From Dokdonella sp041395345 (GTDB lineage: Bacteria; Pseudomonadota; Gammaproteobacteria; Xanthomonadales; Rhodanobacteraceae), in NCBI RefSeq assembly GCF_041395345.1, contig NZ_JAWLAR010000003.1, forward strand, positions 124,001 through 188,000: 64,000 nt of DNA, written 5' to 3'. Positions 45,571-54,281 of this stretch are shown here, piece after piece. The number at the start of each line of letters is the position of its first letter. Position 1 is the stretch's first letter. The position numbers and the translations under genes are program-made. The notes beneath the pieces are model-generated. The model was not told the origin of the DNA. It ran no database searches and saw only the letters and a list, made by a program, of their open reading frames with translations.

Positions 45571-45760
45571 CTAGGGCAACGCTGATCAAGTGGCGCAATC
45601 GTCACGACACCTGTCTGCGTGCAGATCGCGGCGCGCTGACGCAGATGGACTGGACGTCCTTCAAGGCAGCGCAACAAGGAGCTGCGCGCAGACAGGTGTC
45701 GCCCAACTGGTTGGTTTTCAATGGAAAGGGTGGTGTGCCACTTGATCAGCGTTGCCCTAG
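45571..45760. mobile_element. 190-bp MITE-like element with 24-bp perfect inverted ends
   Basis: Left end 45571-45594 begins CTAGGGCAACGCTGATCAAG; the right end 45737-45760 is its exact reverse complement. A second, inner inverted pair, GACACCTGTCTGCG and CGCAGACAGGTGTC, lies at about 45606-45619 and 45686-45699. The outer CTAG on both sides fits the YTAR target duplication of IS5-group transposases. There is no transposase inside, so it is a non-autonomous element. Its right end supplies the TAG stop of the neighbouring membrane-protein gene. Confidence 0.8.
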
Positions 45761-46095
45761 CTTCCCAGCCACTGCGCAAGCGTGTACAGCGAACCGAGGA
45801 CGAACCAGGTTCCGAAGATCTGCTTGTTGTACCTGGCCAGCCAGCGTGGCAGGTAGATGTCGAAATTCGGTTCGCGGTTGTCCGTGTAGCGTTCGGCGAC
45901 ATTGGTCAATGGGCAACGCCATCCGTTGGTCGCCAGCACCAGCGTTTCGACCAGGATGACGGCGATCATGAAAGAGGCCATGCCAAGACGCTGCTGATAG
46001 GCCAGCACCGGAATCGAGATCACGCAGCCGGAAAGAACAATCCAGATCAGGGTATGGCAAAGCTTCACCAATCGAATTGCAGCGGGCTTCTCCAC
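45757..46095 (-). CDS. small membrane protein of unknown function
   Basis: 112 residues from a GTG at 46095, with GAGGCGAG upstream; an ATG at 46188 would overlap the upstream gene and add an Arg-rich segment. Three hydrophobic stretches (HTLIWIVLSGCVISIPVLA, MASFMIAVILVETLVLA and FGTWFVLGSLYTLAQWL) with a hydrophilic loop TNVAERYTDNREPNFDIYLP between the second and third. NGWRCPLT resembles the W-CPLT box of DUF2784 proteins, but the match is weak. The stop codon lies in the MITE end, so the natural C-terminus may have been altered. Confidence 0.6.
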   Translation of the reverse strand: MEKPAAIRLVKLCHTLIWIVLSGCVISIPVLAYQQRLGMASFMIAVILVETLVLATNGWRCPLTNVAERYTDNREPNFDIYLPRWLARYNKQIFGTWFVLGSLYTLAQWLGS

Positions 46096-46106
46096 CCAGA
46101 CTCGCC

Positions 46107-46883
46107 TCAACGTTCGTCCGAACCGGACCACGGATCTCGATCCGCGCCGCGCAGCCAGCCCATCCGGTAGGCCGCTTCGCCGACCCATTCATGGATGAGC
46201 GCCTCGGACTTGCGCAAACCCGTGGTTGACGGGAGGAAGTAGCCCGGACTGTTCGCTTCCGCGGCCAGCGGATCAGCGGGCCAGGCGCAGACCTCGAATC
46301 CGTTCTGCTCGAATGCGTAGGTCGCCCTCGGCAGATGCAGGGCCGAGGTCACCAGCCAGATGCGCTTGTCGACGGCGGGTCGCAAGGCCGCGACGAATTC
46401 GGCATTTTGCCAGGTCGATCGCGAAAGCATTTCAAGCCGGATGGCGTCCGAAGGCACACCGAGTTGCCGGGCCAGTTCGGCCATCAGACGGCTTTCGGCG
46501 ATCTTGTATTGTGCTGCCCCACCGGCGATGACAAAAAGGGTGTCCGTTTGCAACTGAAGCCGAATGGTGGCGGCGAACATGCGACGGATGCTCGACTCGC
46601 CGAGCGCGGAAATATCCTCTTCGCTGGCCGGATTGCGCGTCGTGCCCCCACTCAGGACGACGATGGTCGACGGTGGCTTGAGTGCGCAATCCTGGTCTAT
46701 GTGGACCCGCGATTCCTGCCAGCGAACCAGAGGATTGGCAACCACCGGCAGGCTCAGCAGGACGCAAGCGAATATCGGGACCAGGGCGGGCCAACGCAGC
46801 CATCTTGGCAACCAGCGCCAGCTCAGCATCAGCAGCAGCGCAAGCAGCACGCCGCTGCGGAACGGCGAAAGGAAGGTATGCAT
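46107..46883 (-). CDS. DUF218 (ElyC/SanA/YdcF-like) envelope protein
   Basis: 258 residues from the ATG at 46883. Two N-terminal hydrophobic segments (about 8-25 and 31-50) then a DUF218 domain: IVVLSGGTTRNPASEED, FVIAGGAAQYKIAESRLMAE, RLEMLSRSTWQNAEFVAALR and LVTSALHLPRATYAFEQNGF. Members such as ElyC and SanA affect peptidoglycan precursor supply and envelope stability. It lies 13 bases after midA, same direction. Confidence 0.85.
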   Translation of the reverse strand: MHTFLSPFRSGVLLALLLMLSWRWLPRWLRWPALVPIFACVLLSLPVVANPLVRWQESRVHIDQDCALKPPSTIVVLSGGTTRNPASEEDISALGESSIRRMFAATIRLQLQTDTLFVIAGGAAQYKIAESRLMAELARQLGVPSDAIRLEMLSRSTWQNAEFVAALRPAVDKRIWLVTSALHLPRATYAFEQNGFEVCAWPADPLAAEANSPGYFLPSTTGLRKSEALIHEWVGEAAYRMGWLRGADRDPWSGSDER

Positions 46884-46896
46884 CACGATTTCATGC

Positions 46897-48039
46897 TCAC
46901 AGGCGGAAACCCTGATCGATGTCGGCGATGCCTGGCGGCAACGCCGTTTCGGGCAGCTCGCGGGCCAGCAGCATGATGTTGAACTTCTCACCCATCTCAC
47001 CGGGCAATGTCAGGCGTTTGACCTCCTGAGCCAGTCGATAGCAGGCCACCTCATCGGCCCCGGCGACGGCCTGTTCGAATCGGCTGGCCAGCCCCGAAGC
47101 GAACAGGAATTGCGCCAGCGAGGCAAAGCCGGCGACGGCAAAGCCGGCCTGGTTGCCCGCTTCGGCCAGGGCGGTGAAGTCGACAAAGGCGGTGATGTCC
47201 TGCAAGCCCGGCAGGATCAGCGCATTGGCATGCGCGCGGTGCCGGTAGTGACAGACGAGCGTGCCGTCGGAGCGCTCGGGCAGATAGAAGGTCTTGCGCG
47301 GATAGCCGTAGTCGATCATCAGCACGAGACCCGATTCCTGACTGCCGAGCACGGCCTGCATCCAGTAGGGCAGCTGCGGCAGGATCTCCGAACGATAGCC
47401 ATCGACGAAGGCACGCCCGAGATCCCGTTCGACATGGCGCACGGCTGCGCTGGTCAGCGCATCGGCGGGTCGATCCCGATACTCGAGAACCCCCGCTTCA
47501 TCGGCAACCACATGCTCCTCGTAGACCTCGCCTTCGCGCAGACAGAATCGCGTGGTCGGCAACGCGTCGATGACCTCGTTGGCGAACAGGACACCGTTCC
47601 AGGGCTCCTCGGGCGGGCGGTCCAGCCACTCGAAGCGACTGAACAGGGCCTGCGGAAAAGCGGCTTGCAGGCGTTCGCGCTGTCGCTCGCGCAGGTCGGC
47701 ACTGGGTTCGAGAATGCGGTAGCGGCGCGGCACTGTTCCGGCTTCGCAGAAAGCACGCATGGCCGCTTCCGCGAAGGCTCCGCTGCCACCACCCAGTTCG
47801 ACGAAATCCGCGCGGGAGCCCACCGCCTTCAGGCTCGGCATCAGGGCGTCGGCGACGGTTTGCGCGAACAGTGAGCCGAGCTCGGGTGCGGTGACAAAGT
47901 CGCCGGCCGCACCGAATTTCGTGCGACCGGCGCTGTAATAGCCGAGACCGGGCGCATACAGGCATCGTTCCATGTAGCGCGAGAAAGGCATCGGGCCCCG
48001 CGCTGCGATCTCGGCACGAATCAACTCGGCCAGCTGCAT
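46897..48039 (-). CDS. MidA/NDUFAF7-family SAM-dependent methyltransferase
   Basis: 380 residues from the ATG at 48039. N-terminal family block PMPFSRYMERCLYAPGLGYY, GAAGDFVTAPELGSLFAQ and the SAM-binding FVELGGGSGAFAEAAM, followed by LFANEVIDALPTTRF and LMIDYGYPRKTFY. The mitochondrial relative dimethylates an arginine of a complex I subunit. The bacterial target is not established. It diverges from the pteridine reductase gene with 109 bases between. Confidence 0.9.
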   Translation of the reverse strand: MQLAELIRAEIAARGPMPFSRYMERCLYAPGLGYYSAGRTKFGAAGDFVTAPELGSLFAQTVADALMPSLKAVGSRADFVELGGGSGAFAEAAMRAFCEAGTVPRRYRILEPSADLRERQRERLQAAFPQALFSRFEWLDRPPEEPWNGVLFANEVIDALPTTRFCLREGEVYEEHVVADEAGVLEYRDRPADALTSAAVRHVERDLGRAFVDGYRSEILPQLPYWMQAVLGSQESGLVLMIDYGYPRKTFYLPERSDGTLVCHYRHRAHANALILPGLQDITAFVDFTALAEAGNQAGFAVAGFASLAQFLFASGLASRFEQAVAGADEVACYRLAQEVKRLTLPGEMGEKFNIMLLARELPETALPPGIADIDQGFRL

Positions 48040-48148
48040 GGAGTGGACCCGTTCTGGCTCTGAGGGTGTCGGCAGGGAATTCACGGCTGGCCCGATTCGC
48101 CGAGTTGCGGCACTCTGCGCAGGATACCGACGTGAACGGAGAACACCA

Positions 48149-48898
48149 ATGACGGAATCCGCCCGGAATCGACCGGTCGTGCTGATCACCGGCGCGGCAC
48201 GGCGCGTCGGCGCGACGATTGCACGTCGCTTGCATGCGGCCGGGTACGACCTGGCCCTGCACTGCCGAAGCTCGCGCAAGGAACTCGACTTGCTGATCGC
48301 GGAACTCGAGCAGGCACGCGACTCCAGCACCCTGGCCCTGCAAGCGGACCTCGCCGATTTCGAGGGCCTTCCCGATCTGGTCAATGACACCATGGCCCGA
48401 TTCGGTCGACTCGACGGTCTCGTCAACAACGCCTCGGCGTTCTATGCGACGGCGCTGGGCAGCGTCAGCCAGGCGCAATGGGACGAGTTGTTCGCCTCGA
48501 ACGCGCGAGCCCCGTTCTTTCTCGCCCAGGCCGCAGCCAGCCATCTGCGAGAGCGCGCCGGTGCGATCGTCAACCTGCTCGACATCTACGCCGAGCGACC
48601 GCTACCCGGATATTCGGTGTACTGCATGGCCAAGGCTGCCCAGGCCACGATGACGCGCGCGCTTGCACATGAACTCGGGCCCGAGGTTCGCGTCAACGGC
48701 ATTGCACCGGGTGCGGTCATGTGGCCCGAACAGGGCAAGACCTACGCCAGCAAGGACGAGATCATCGCGCGCACGCCGCTCAAGCGCGCGGGCAGCGCCG
48801 AAGACGTCGCCACAGCCGTGCTGTGGCTGCTGCGCGACGCGCAATTCGTGACCGGGGAAATCATCCATGTCGATGGCGGGCGCTCGCTCGCGATCTGA
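48149..48898 (+). CDS. pteridine reductase (short-chain dehydrogenase)
   Basis: 249 residues from the ATG at 48149. Classical SDR: NADPH motif VLITGAARRVGATIARRLHAAGY with the TGxxxRxG form of pteridine reductases, LHCRSSRKEL (phosphate-binding Arg), NNASAF, catalytic YSVYCMAKAA (Tyr-x3-Lys) and VDGGRSL. PTR1/FolM enzymes reduce dihydrobiopterin or dihydrofolate. With folK and folB within 5 kb, a part in folate or pterin metabolism is likely. Confidence 0.85.
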   Translation: MTESARNRPVVLITGAARRVGATIARRLHAAGYDLALHCRSSRKELDLLIAELEQARDSSTLALQADLADFEGLPDLVNDTMARFGRLDGLVNNASAFYATALGSVSQAQWDELFASNARAPFFLAQAAASHLRERAGAIVNLLDIYAERPLPGYSVYCMAKAAQATMTRALAHELGPEVRVNGIAPGAVMWPEQGKTYASKDEIIARTPLKRAGSAEDVATAVLWLLRDAQFVTGEIIHVDGGRSLAI

Positions 48899-49007
48899 GC
48901 GCAGAGAGCATCGCCCCCTGAAGGGCCTGCGAAGCAGAAGCAAAGCGGAATTGCCAGGCAGCGCACGAAAACCGCGCCAGATTTGGCCCTTCCGCTATGC
49001 GCTTTTC

Positions 49008-49034
49008 CTATTCCCCGCTCCCCATTCCCTAATC
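49008..49034. repeat. short ATTCCCC-type repeat
   Basis: CCTATTCCCCGCTCCCCATTC closely resembles the strings at 55282-55315 and the reverse complement of those at 14659-14682. It lies just downstream of the DUF6159 stop. Confidence 0.6.
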
Positions 49035-49038
49035 CGCC

Positions 49039-49884
49039 TCAGGCCTTGACCTTGAACGCGTCGGCAACGAGTTCCCTGTTGAAGCCTTCGCCTGCGTCGC
49101 CTTCGGTGGCATAGCGGTACAAGGCAGCCGCGTAGACCCCCTGCAGTGCGGCCTGGATCAGAATCAGCAGCAGGAAGACAATCACGACCGCAACGATAGT
49201 AGTGATCGTGATGGCGAGGATGCCGCTGGAAATGGCCAAGACGATCAGGCCGCCGCCGATCAGAGCGAAGCCGAAAATCGCAAGTCCGAACACAATGCCG
49301 ATACCGCCCGTACCGATCAGGTTCTGGCCCCAGGTCTTCTTGAGCAGCTCGGCACTGCGCTTGACCGCATCGATCGGGCCGATGTCCTGGCTGACCAGCA
49401 CCGGCACGACAAGGAACGAAGCCACGGTCCAGGCCAGACCGATCATGCCGACCACCATCTGTCCGATGAAGCCGACACGCTCCTGCAAGGCCCGCAGCAA
49501 CACACCCACGGTGGCCGCGATCACCGCATAGCCGAGGATGGCCGGCAGCTTCGAGCGCGCGATGCGGAATCCGTCCGCAACGGTCGGGTCACCGCCATCG
49601 AGGCGGATCATCGCCGCGCCGATCAGGGCCGAGTTGAAGAAGATGATGACGAAATACTGGACCACGTAGAACACGAACATCAGCACGTAGAGCAAGGGAT
49701 TCGCGCCCTCTTCATCCATGCCGGCGAACAGGCCGCCCAGCGCGGCCGGGACGAAGAAGCTGGCCGCAACGATGATGCAGCAGATCGCCGACAACAGCGG
49801 AAAGATCAGCAATTCCTTGTCGGATCGCAACACGGATGCACTGGACTTCACGAGTTCCCAGCTATGCGAAAACTTCTCGAACAT
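49039..49884 (-). CDS. DUF6159-family membrane protein
   Basis: 281 residues with GGGAG before the ATG. About six hydrophobic segments. The opening FEKFSHSWELVKSSASVLRS and ELLIFPLLSAICC are characteristic of this family, as are the middle DGGDPTVADGFRIARSKLPA and GPIDAVKRSAELLKKTWGQN. Inner-membrane location is expected. Function unknown. Confidence 0.8.
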   Translation of the reverse strand: MFEKFSHSWELVKSSASVLRSDKELLIFPLLSAICCIIVAASFFVPAALGGLFAGMDEEGANPLLYVLMFVFYVVQYFVIIFFNSALIGAAMIRLDGGDPTVADGFRIARSKLPAILGYAVIAATVGVLLRALQERVGFIGQMVVGMIGLAWTVASFLVVPVLVSQDIGPIDAVKRSAELLKKTWGQNLIGTGGIGIVFGLAIFGFALIGGGLIVLAISSGILAITITTIVAVVIVFLLLILIQAALQGVYAAALYRYATEGDAGEGFNRELVADAFKVKA

Positions 49885-50104
49885 TTCGACTCCCTGTTTG
49901 CGATGGGCAATGGCTGTTGCGATGGGCTTGAGTATAGCGGCGGTTGATGGGCGGGTTAAACGACGCCGCTCTCAGGAGCACCACCAGGCACCCGTGTTCT
50001 CGCGATCCCGAGACTAGCCGCTCATCGCGGCAAGCACTCCTCCGGGAACTGACGGAGCGAATTGCCAAGGCGCGGAAATCTTGTCCATGGGCGAACGGAC
50101 CCGG

Positions 50105-50605
50105 TCATCCGGTGTTCCCTTGTTCGAGCAGCACGCACTCCATCGGAGCCCCATACTCGGGATGCGCTCGCCAGAGTTCAGCCATCGTGATTCCGGTCAC
50201 CGGATGCACCGCATCGCCGGCGATCTCGGCCAACGGCGCCAGCACGAACGCGTGCTTCAGTTCGTCGCGTGGAACCTGCAGGTGCCCCGGACCATCGACC
50301 ACCTGATCTCCGAACAGGACAATATCCGCATCCAGGGTCCGGCTCGAATAACGCGGCACATCCCGACGGCGCCCGTGGCGATCCTCGAGCGCGTGCAGCC
50401 AGCTATCCAGTGCTTCGGGACTCTCGTTGGTATCGAGCCCAACGGCCAGATTGAGAAAGGCAGGTCCGTCGAAGCCGACCGCTTCGGTTCTGCAGGCCCC
50501 TGAAACATCGATCGTGCCGAAACGTGCGCGCAACTCGGCGAGCGCGGCACGCAGATGCGTTTCCGGCTCGATATTCGATCCCAGACTGAGATAGACACGC
50601 GTCAC
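50105..50605 (-). CDS. folK: 6-hydroxymethyl-7,8-dihydropterin pyrophosphokinase
   Basis: 166 residues from a GTG that overlaps the stop of the upstream channel gene (GTGA). HPPK signature: VYLSLGSNIEPETHLRAAL at the N-terminus, AFLNLAVGLDTN, HGRRRDVPRYSSRTLDADIV with the Asp pair for magnesium, and VPRDELKHAFVLAPLAEI. It phosphorylates the pterin before joining to p-aminobenzoate. folP is not in the window. Confidence 0.95.
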   Translation of the reverse strand: MTRVYLSLGSNIEPETHLRAALAELRARFGTIDVSGACRTEAVGFDGPAFLNLAVGLDTNESPEALDSWLHALEDRHGRRRDVPRYSSRTLDADIVLFGDQVVDGPGHLQVPRDELKHAFVLAPLAEIAGDAVHPVTGITMAELWRAHPEYGAPMECVLLEQGNTG

Positions 50606-51858
50606 CCGGCACTCTCCGGTTCCGCCTCCAGCTTGCGTGCCCGCTCGCCAAGGGCGTCACGCAGGTCGCCACCGGCGGGCTTCTGGAACAGGCGCAATCC
50701 GAACTCGGGCAGTATCGCAATCAGGTGATCGAAGATGTCCGAAAGAATGCCTTCGTACTCGCTCCAGGCCGTGGTTCGGGTAAAGCAGTACAACTCCAGC
50801 GGGATGCCTTCTCCCCTGGCGTCGAGCTGGCGCACGATCAGGGTCATGTCCTGGCGGATGCCGGGATGTGCCTTCAGATAGGCCACGGCATAGGCGCGAA
50901 ACGTGCCGAGATTGGTCAGGCGTTGCAGGTTCAACGGATAGCGACCGGCTTCGCCGAGCTTGACGTTGAACGAGGAGACTTCACTGGCCTTGCCTTTCAG
51001 GTAATCGCGCAGCACCAGCGATTCGGTCATCCGGGTGATGTCCTCGTCATTGATGAAGTGCACGCTGCCAGCGTCGATCAGCAAGGAGCGCTTGATGCGG
51101 CGTCCGCCCGCTTCGGACATGCCGCGCCAGTTCCTGAATGGATCGGTGATCAGCTTCCAGGTCGGAATCGTGGTGATCGTCTTGTCGAAATTCTGCACCT
51201 TGACCGTGTGCAGGGCGATGTCGATGACGTCGCCGTCCGCACCTGCGGCCGGCACTTCGATCCAGTCACCCACGTGCAACATGTCGTTGGTGGTCAGCTG
51301 AACTCCGGCAACAAAACCGAGGATGGTGTCCTTGAAGACCAGCAGCAGGATGGCCGACAGCGCACCGAGTCCCGACAGCAGGATCAGCGGCGAGCGATCA
51401 ATCAGGGTGGCCACGATCACGACCGCACCGACGATGTAGATGGCGATCTTGATGAACTGGACGTAGGACTTGATCGATCGCCTGCCTTCGGACCTGCGGC
51501 TGTAGATGTCTTCCAGCGCATTCAGGACCGCGCCCATTGCCAGCATCAGAAACAGGATCGTGCAGGACATGGCGACATTGCGCACCAGTAGGTCGACCTT
51601 GTCCGGCACGCCCGGCACGAAGCCAATACCGAACTGGGCGATCAGGGTCGGTGCAATACGGGTGATCTGGCGCAGGACTCCATGCTCGACCAGGACGTCG
51701 TCCCAGGTCCAGGCAGTGCGTGCGGCAAAGGCCCGAAAGGCTCGCACCAGCGCTCTTCGTGCCACGGTCGCCACCAGCCAGGCCAGCAGAACCAGCGCCA
51801 ACAGCCCGCCCAGCGTATGCGCAAGCGGGTTTGCCAGCCATTCAGTCAGTTTTTCCAT
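50602..51858 (-). CDS. MscS-family mechanosensitive channel (YbdG-like)
   Basis: 418 residues with about five membrane segments in the first 190. The MscS pore/beta-domain junction is visible as ALSAILLLVFKDTILGFVAGVQLTTNDMLHVGDWIEVP, described here by parts: SAILLLVFKDTILGFVAG then DWIEVPAAGADGDVID. A large insertion in the C-terminal domain (FRNWRGMSEAGGRRIKRSLL) is typical of the YbdG/MscM branch. It relieves osmotic pressure at the inner membrane. Overlaps folK. Confidence 0.9.
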   Translation of the reverse strand: MEKLTEWLANPLAHTLGGLLALVLLAWLVATVARRALVRAFRAFAARTAWTWDDVLVEHGVLRQITRIAPTLIAQFGIGFVPGVPDKVDLLVRNVAMSCTILFLMLAMGAVLNALEDIYSRRSEGRRSIKSYVQFIKIAIYIVGAVVIVATLIDRSPLILLSGLGALSAILLLVFKDTILGFVAGVQLTTNDMLHVGDWIEVPAAGADGDVIDIALHTVKVQNFDKTITTIPTWKLITDPFRNWRGMSEAGGRRIKRSLLIDAGSVHFINDEDITRMTESLVLRDYLKGKASEVSSFNVKLGEAGRYPLNLQRLTNLGTFRAYAVAYLKAHPGIRQDMTLIVRQLDARGEGIPLELYCFTRTTAWSEYEGILSDIFDHLIAILPEFGLRLFQKPAGGDLRDALGERARKLEAEPESAG

Positions 51859-51981
51859 CCCGGCCTCTCGTCATGTACGTCACGAAATTTGATAAGGCGA
51901 AGCAGGTCTACCCTATCGCGATTGCGCCACACGATCAGCCTTGCCCTACAATGGCGAACCTGTTCGGCCGCCATTTCAACC

Positions 51982-52731
51982 ATGACTTATTGTGTGGGTA
52001 TCCACGTCGACCGCGGCCTCGTGCTCGCGGCCGACACGCGCACCAGCGCTTCGTTCGACGATGTTCGCACGCACGGCAAGATGCATGTCTTCGAGAAACC
52101 GGGCGAATGCGTATTCGTGTTGATGTCGGCGGGCAACCTGGCCACGACCCAGGCGGTAATGTCGGCGCTGCGGCGTGACATCGAGAATCCGGACTCCGAA
52201 TTCAGCCTGTTCAAGGCCAAGCGTCTTTATGAAGTCGCCGACTACATCGGACGCGTGCTGGTAGCCAATCAGGCCCAGATCGGAGAAAACGCGCAGCAAA
52301 ATGGGGTCAGTGTGGAGGCTACCCTGATTCTCGGTGGCCAGATTGCCGGTGGCGAGGCGGCCTTGCGCCTGATCTATCCGCTCGGCAACTGGATCAATGC
52401 CTCGCCCGAAACACCGTACCTGCAGATCGGCGAATCCAAGTACGGCAAGCCGATCCTCGATCGCATCATCGATCGTGGCACTTCGCTGGAGGACGCGGCG
52501 CGCTGCGCACTCGTGTCGCTCGATTCGACGATTCGCTCAAACGTTTCGGTGGGTCTGCCGATCGATCTGGCCATCATCAAGGATGGCGAGCTGCGCATCG
52601 ACCAGAAGATCCGCATCGACGAGCGCACGCCCTTCTTTGCCCAGATTCGAACCAGCTGGGCGCAAAAGTTGACCGATGCGGTTCACAGCCTGCCGCCATT
52701 CCCCTGGGAAACCCCGAACGCTGATACCTGA
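51982..52731 (+). CDS. Anbu proteasome-type peptidase
   Basis: 249 residues from the ATG at 51982. After Met removal the N-terminal catalytic Thr (M|TYCVGIHVDRGLVLAADTRT) matches the Ntn-hydrolase fold of Anbu, the bacterial relative of HslV and 20S beta subunits. Also visible are FVLMSAGNLATTQAVMSALR and LDSTIRSNVSVGLPIDLAII. Anbu genes usually neighbour a transglutaminase-like, an alpha-E and an ATP-grasp gene; none is here. Substrate unknown. Confidence 0.9.
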   Translation: MTYCVGIHVDRGLVLAADTRTSASFDDVRTHGKMHVFEKPGECVFVLMSAGNLATTQAVMSALRRDIENPDSEFSLFKAKRLYEVADYIGRVLVANQAQIGENAQQNGVSVEATLILGGQIAGGEAALRLIYPLGNWINASPETPYLQIGESKYGKPILDRIIDRGTSLEDAARCALVSLDSTIRSNVSVGLPIDLAIIKDGELRIDQKIRIDERTPFFAQIRTSWAQKLTDAVHSLPPFPWETPNADT

Positions 52732-52780
52732 TTTCTCCAGTTCCGTAGCGCGCGTGCCATGACATCAAGCGCGGCGCTAC

Positions 52781-53134
52781 CTAGCTCCGTTCACGCTCGA
52801 TCTGCACGCCCACCGACTTCGAGCCGCGCACGGCGCCCGGCTTGGCCAGCCGCAGTCGCACATGTTCGACATCGAATTCCTCGAGAATGATTTCCGCGCA
52901 GCGTTCGGCCAAAGTCTCGACGAGCTGGAATTCGGACGCTTCGACGAAGGCGATCAGGCGCTTTGACACCGACTTGTAGTTAAGTGTGTCTTCGATGTTG
53001 TCCGTCGCCGCCGGGCGCCGGTTGTCGAAACGCATCTCGATATCGAGCGCGACGGTCTGGCGAATGCGCCGCTCCCAGTCATAGATGCCGATCACGGTAT
53101 CGATGCGCAGGTCTTCGATGAAAACGATGTCCAT
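52781..53134 (-). CDS. folB: dihydroneopterin aldolase
   Basis: 117 residues from the ATG at 53134 (MDIVFIEDLRIDTVIGIYDW), the family N-terminus; an in-frame ATG at 53161 would add nine residues. The FolB fold is seen in VALDIEMRFD, NYKSVSKRLIAFVEASEF with the active-site region, and LVETLAERCAEII. It makes 6-hydroxymethyldihydropterin, the substrate of FolK at 50105-50605. It is 47 bases downstream of tsaD, same strand. Confidence 0.93.
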   Translation of the reverse strand: MDIVFIEDLRIDTVIGIYDWERRIRQTVALDIEMRFDNRRPAATDNIEDTLNYKSVSKRLIAFVEASEFQLVETLAERCAEIILEEFDVEHVRLRLAKPGAVRGSKSVGVQIERERS

Positions 53135-53181
53135 GGGCTCTGTTCGAGTGGGAATGGTCAAGGATACGAGCGGATCGTCGA

Positions 53182-54222
53182 TCAGCCCAGCGCCGAAAGG
53201 GATTCCAGGTCCCAGCGCGGAAAGACCTTGATCTGCGGATCATTGTGCTGGCCGGCATGCAGGCGGATGGCGCCAGCCAGGGCGATCATGGCGCCATTGT
53301 CGGTGCAGAATTCGAGACGCGGGAAATAGGATTTGAAGCCGTCTTCGCCGGCGACCCGGGCCAGTTGGTTGCGCAGGCGCTTGTTGGCGCCCACGCCGCC
53401 AGCAATGACCAGACGCTTCGCGCCGGTCGCGGTCATCGCGCGACGGCACTTGATGACCAGGGTCTCGACGATGGCTTCCTCGAAATCGCGCGCGATGGCA
53501 GCGCGGGTCGTATCCGCCTGGTCGCTGCGCTGCCAGGCCAGCAGAACCTGGGTCTTGAGGCCGGAGAAGCTGAAATCGAGGCCGGGCCGGTCGGTCATCG
53601 GTCGAGTGAAACGGAACTGACCCGGTTGGGCCGTTTCCGCCAGTTTCGCCAGGGTCGGTCCCCCCGGATAGGGCAATCCCATCAGTTTGGCGGTCTTGTC
53701 GAAGGCTTCGCCGGCAGCGTCATCCAGGGTGTCGCCGAGCAGGCGGTAGCGACCAATCGCCTCGACCTCGATCAGCATCGAGTGTCCGCCCGATACCAGC
53801 AAGGCCACGAAGGGCGGCTCGGGCGAGTCGACTTCAAGCATCGGTGCGAGCAGATGCCCCTCCATGTGGTGCACGCCAATTGCGGGAATATCCAGCGCCC
53901 AGGCCAATGAGCGGCCTGCCGCCGCCCCGACCAGCAGGGCCCCGACCAGGCCCGGCCCGGCCGTATAGGCAACGCCGCCCAGATCGCCGACGACCATGCC
54001 GGATTCGGCCAGGGTCTGCCGGATCAGAGGCATCAGCTTGCGGACATGGTCGCGGGATGCCAGCTCCGGCACCACCCCGCCATATTCGGCGTGCAGGTCA
54101 ATCTGGCTGTACAAGGCGTGGGCCAGCAGGCCGCGTGAGCGGTCGTAGACGGCCACCCCGGTTTCGTCGCAGGAGGTCTCGATGCCAAGCACCGGACCAG
54201 GTTTTGCATTGCTCGTTGCCAT
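53182..54222 (-). CDS. tsaD: tRNA threonylcarbamoyladenosine transferase subunit
   Basis: 346 residues. Kae1/TsaD/Qri7 family: N-terminal VLGIETSCDETGVAVYDRSR, metal-binding GVHHMEGHLLAPML (HxxxH), SGGHSMLI, and LVIAGGVGANKRLRNQLA. It transfers the threonylcarbamoyl group to A37 of ANN-reading tRNAs with TsaB/TsaE. It diverges from rpsU, the usual arrangement at the macromolecular synthesis operon. Confidence 0.97.
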   Translation of the reverse strand: MATSNAKPGPVLGIETSCDETGVAVYDRSRGLLAHALYSQIDLHAEYGGVVPELASRDHVRKLMPLIRQTLAESGMVVGDLGGVAYTAGPGLVGALLVGAAAGRSLAWALDIPAIGVHHMEGHLLAPMLEVDSPEPPFVALLVSGGHSMLIEVEAIGRYRLLGDTLDDAAGEAFDKTAKLMGLPYPGGPTLAKLAETAQPGQFRFTRPMTDRPGLDFSFSGLKTQVLLAWQRSDQADTTRAAIARDFEEAIVETLVIKCRRAMTATGAKRLVIAGGVGANKRLRNQLARVAGEDGFKSYFPRLEFCTDNGAMIALAGAIRLHAGQHNDPQIKVFPRWDLESLSALG

Positions 54223-54232
54223 GAAATAGAAT
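54204..54232 (+). promoter_or_regulatory. sigma-70 promoter of rpsU
   Basis: TTGCAT (-35, 54204-54209) and TAGAAT (-10, 54227-54232) are 17 bases apart, 50 bases before the rpsU start and inside the first codons of divergent tsaD. Confidence 0.6.
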
Positions 54233-54281
54233 GCGCGGCTCGCCCGAGAGCCCGGGTGTCGAGTTTAACAGCGGAGAGACT

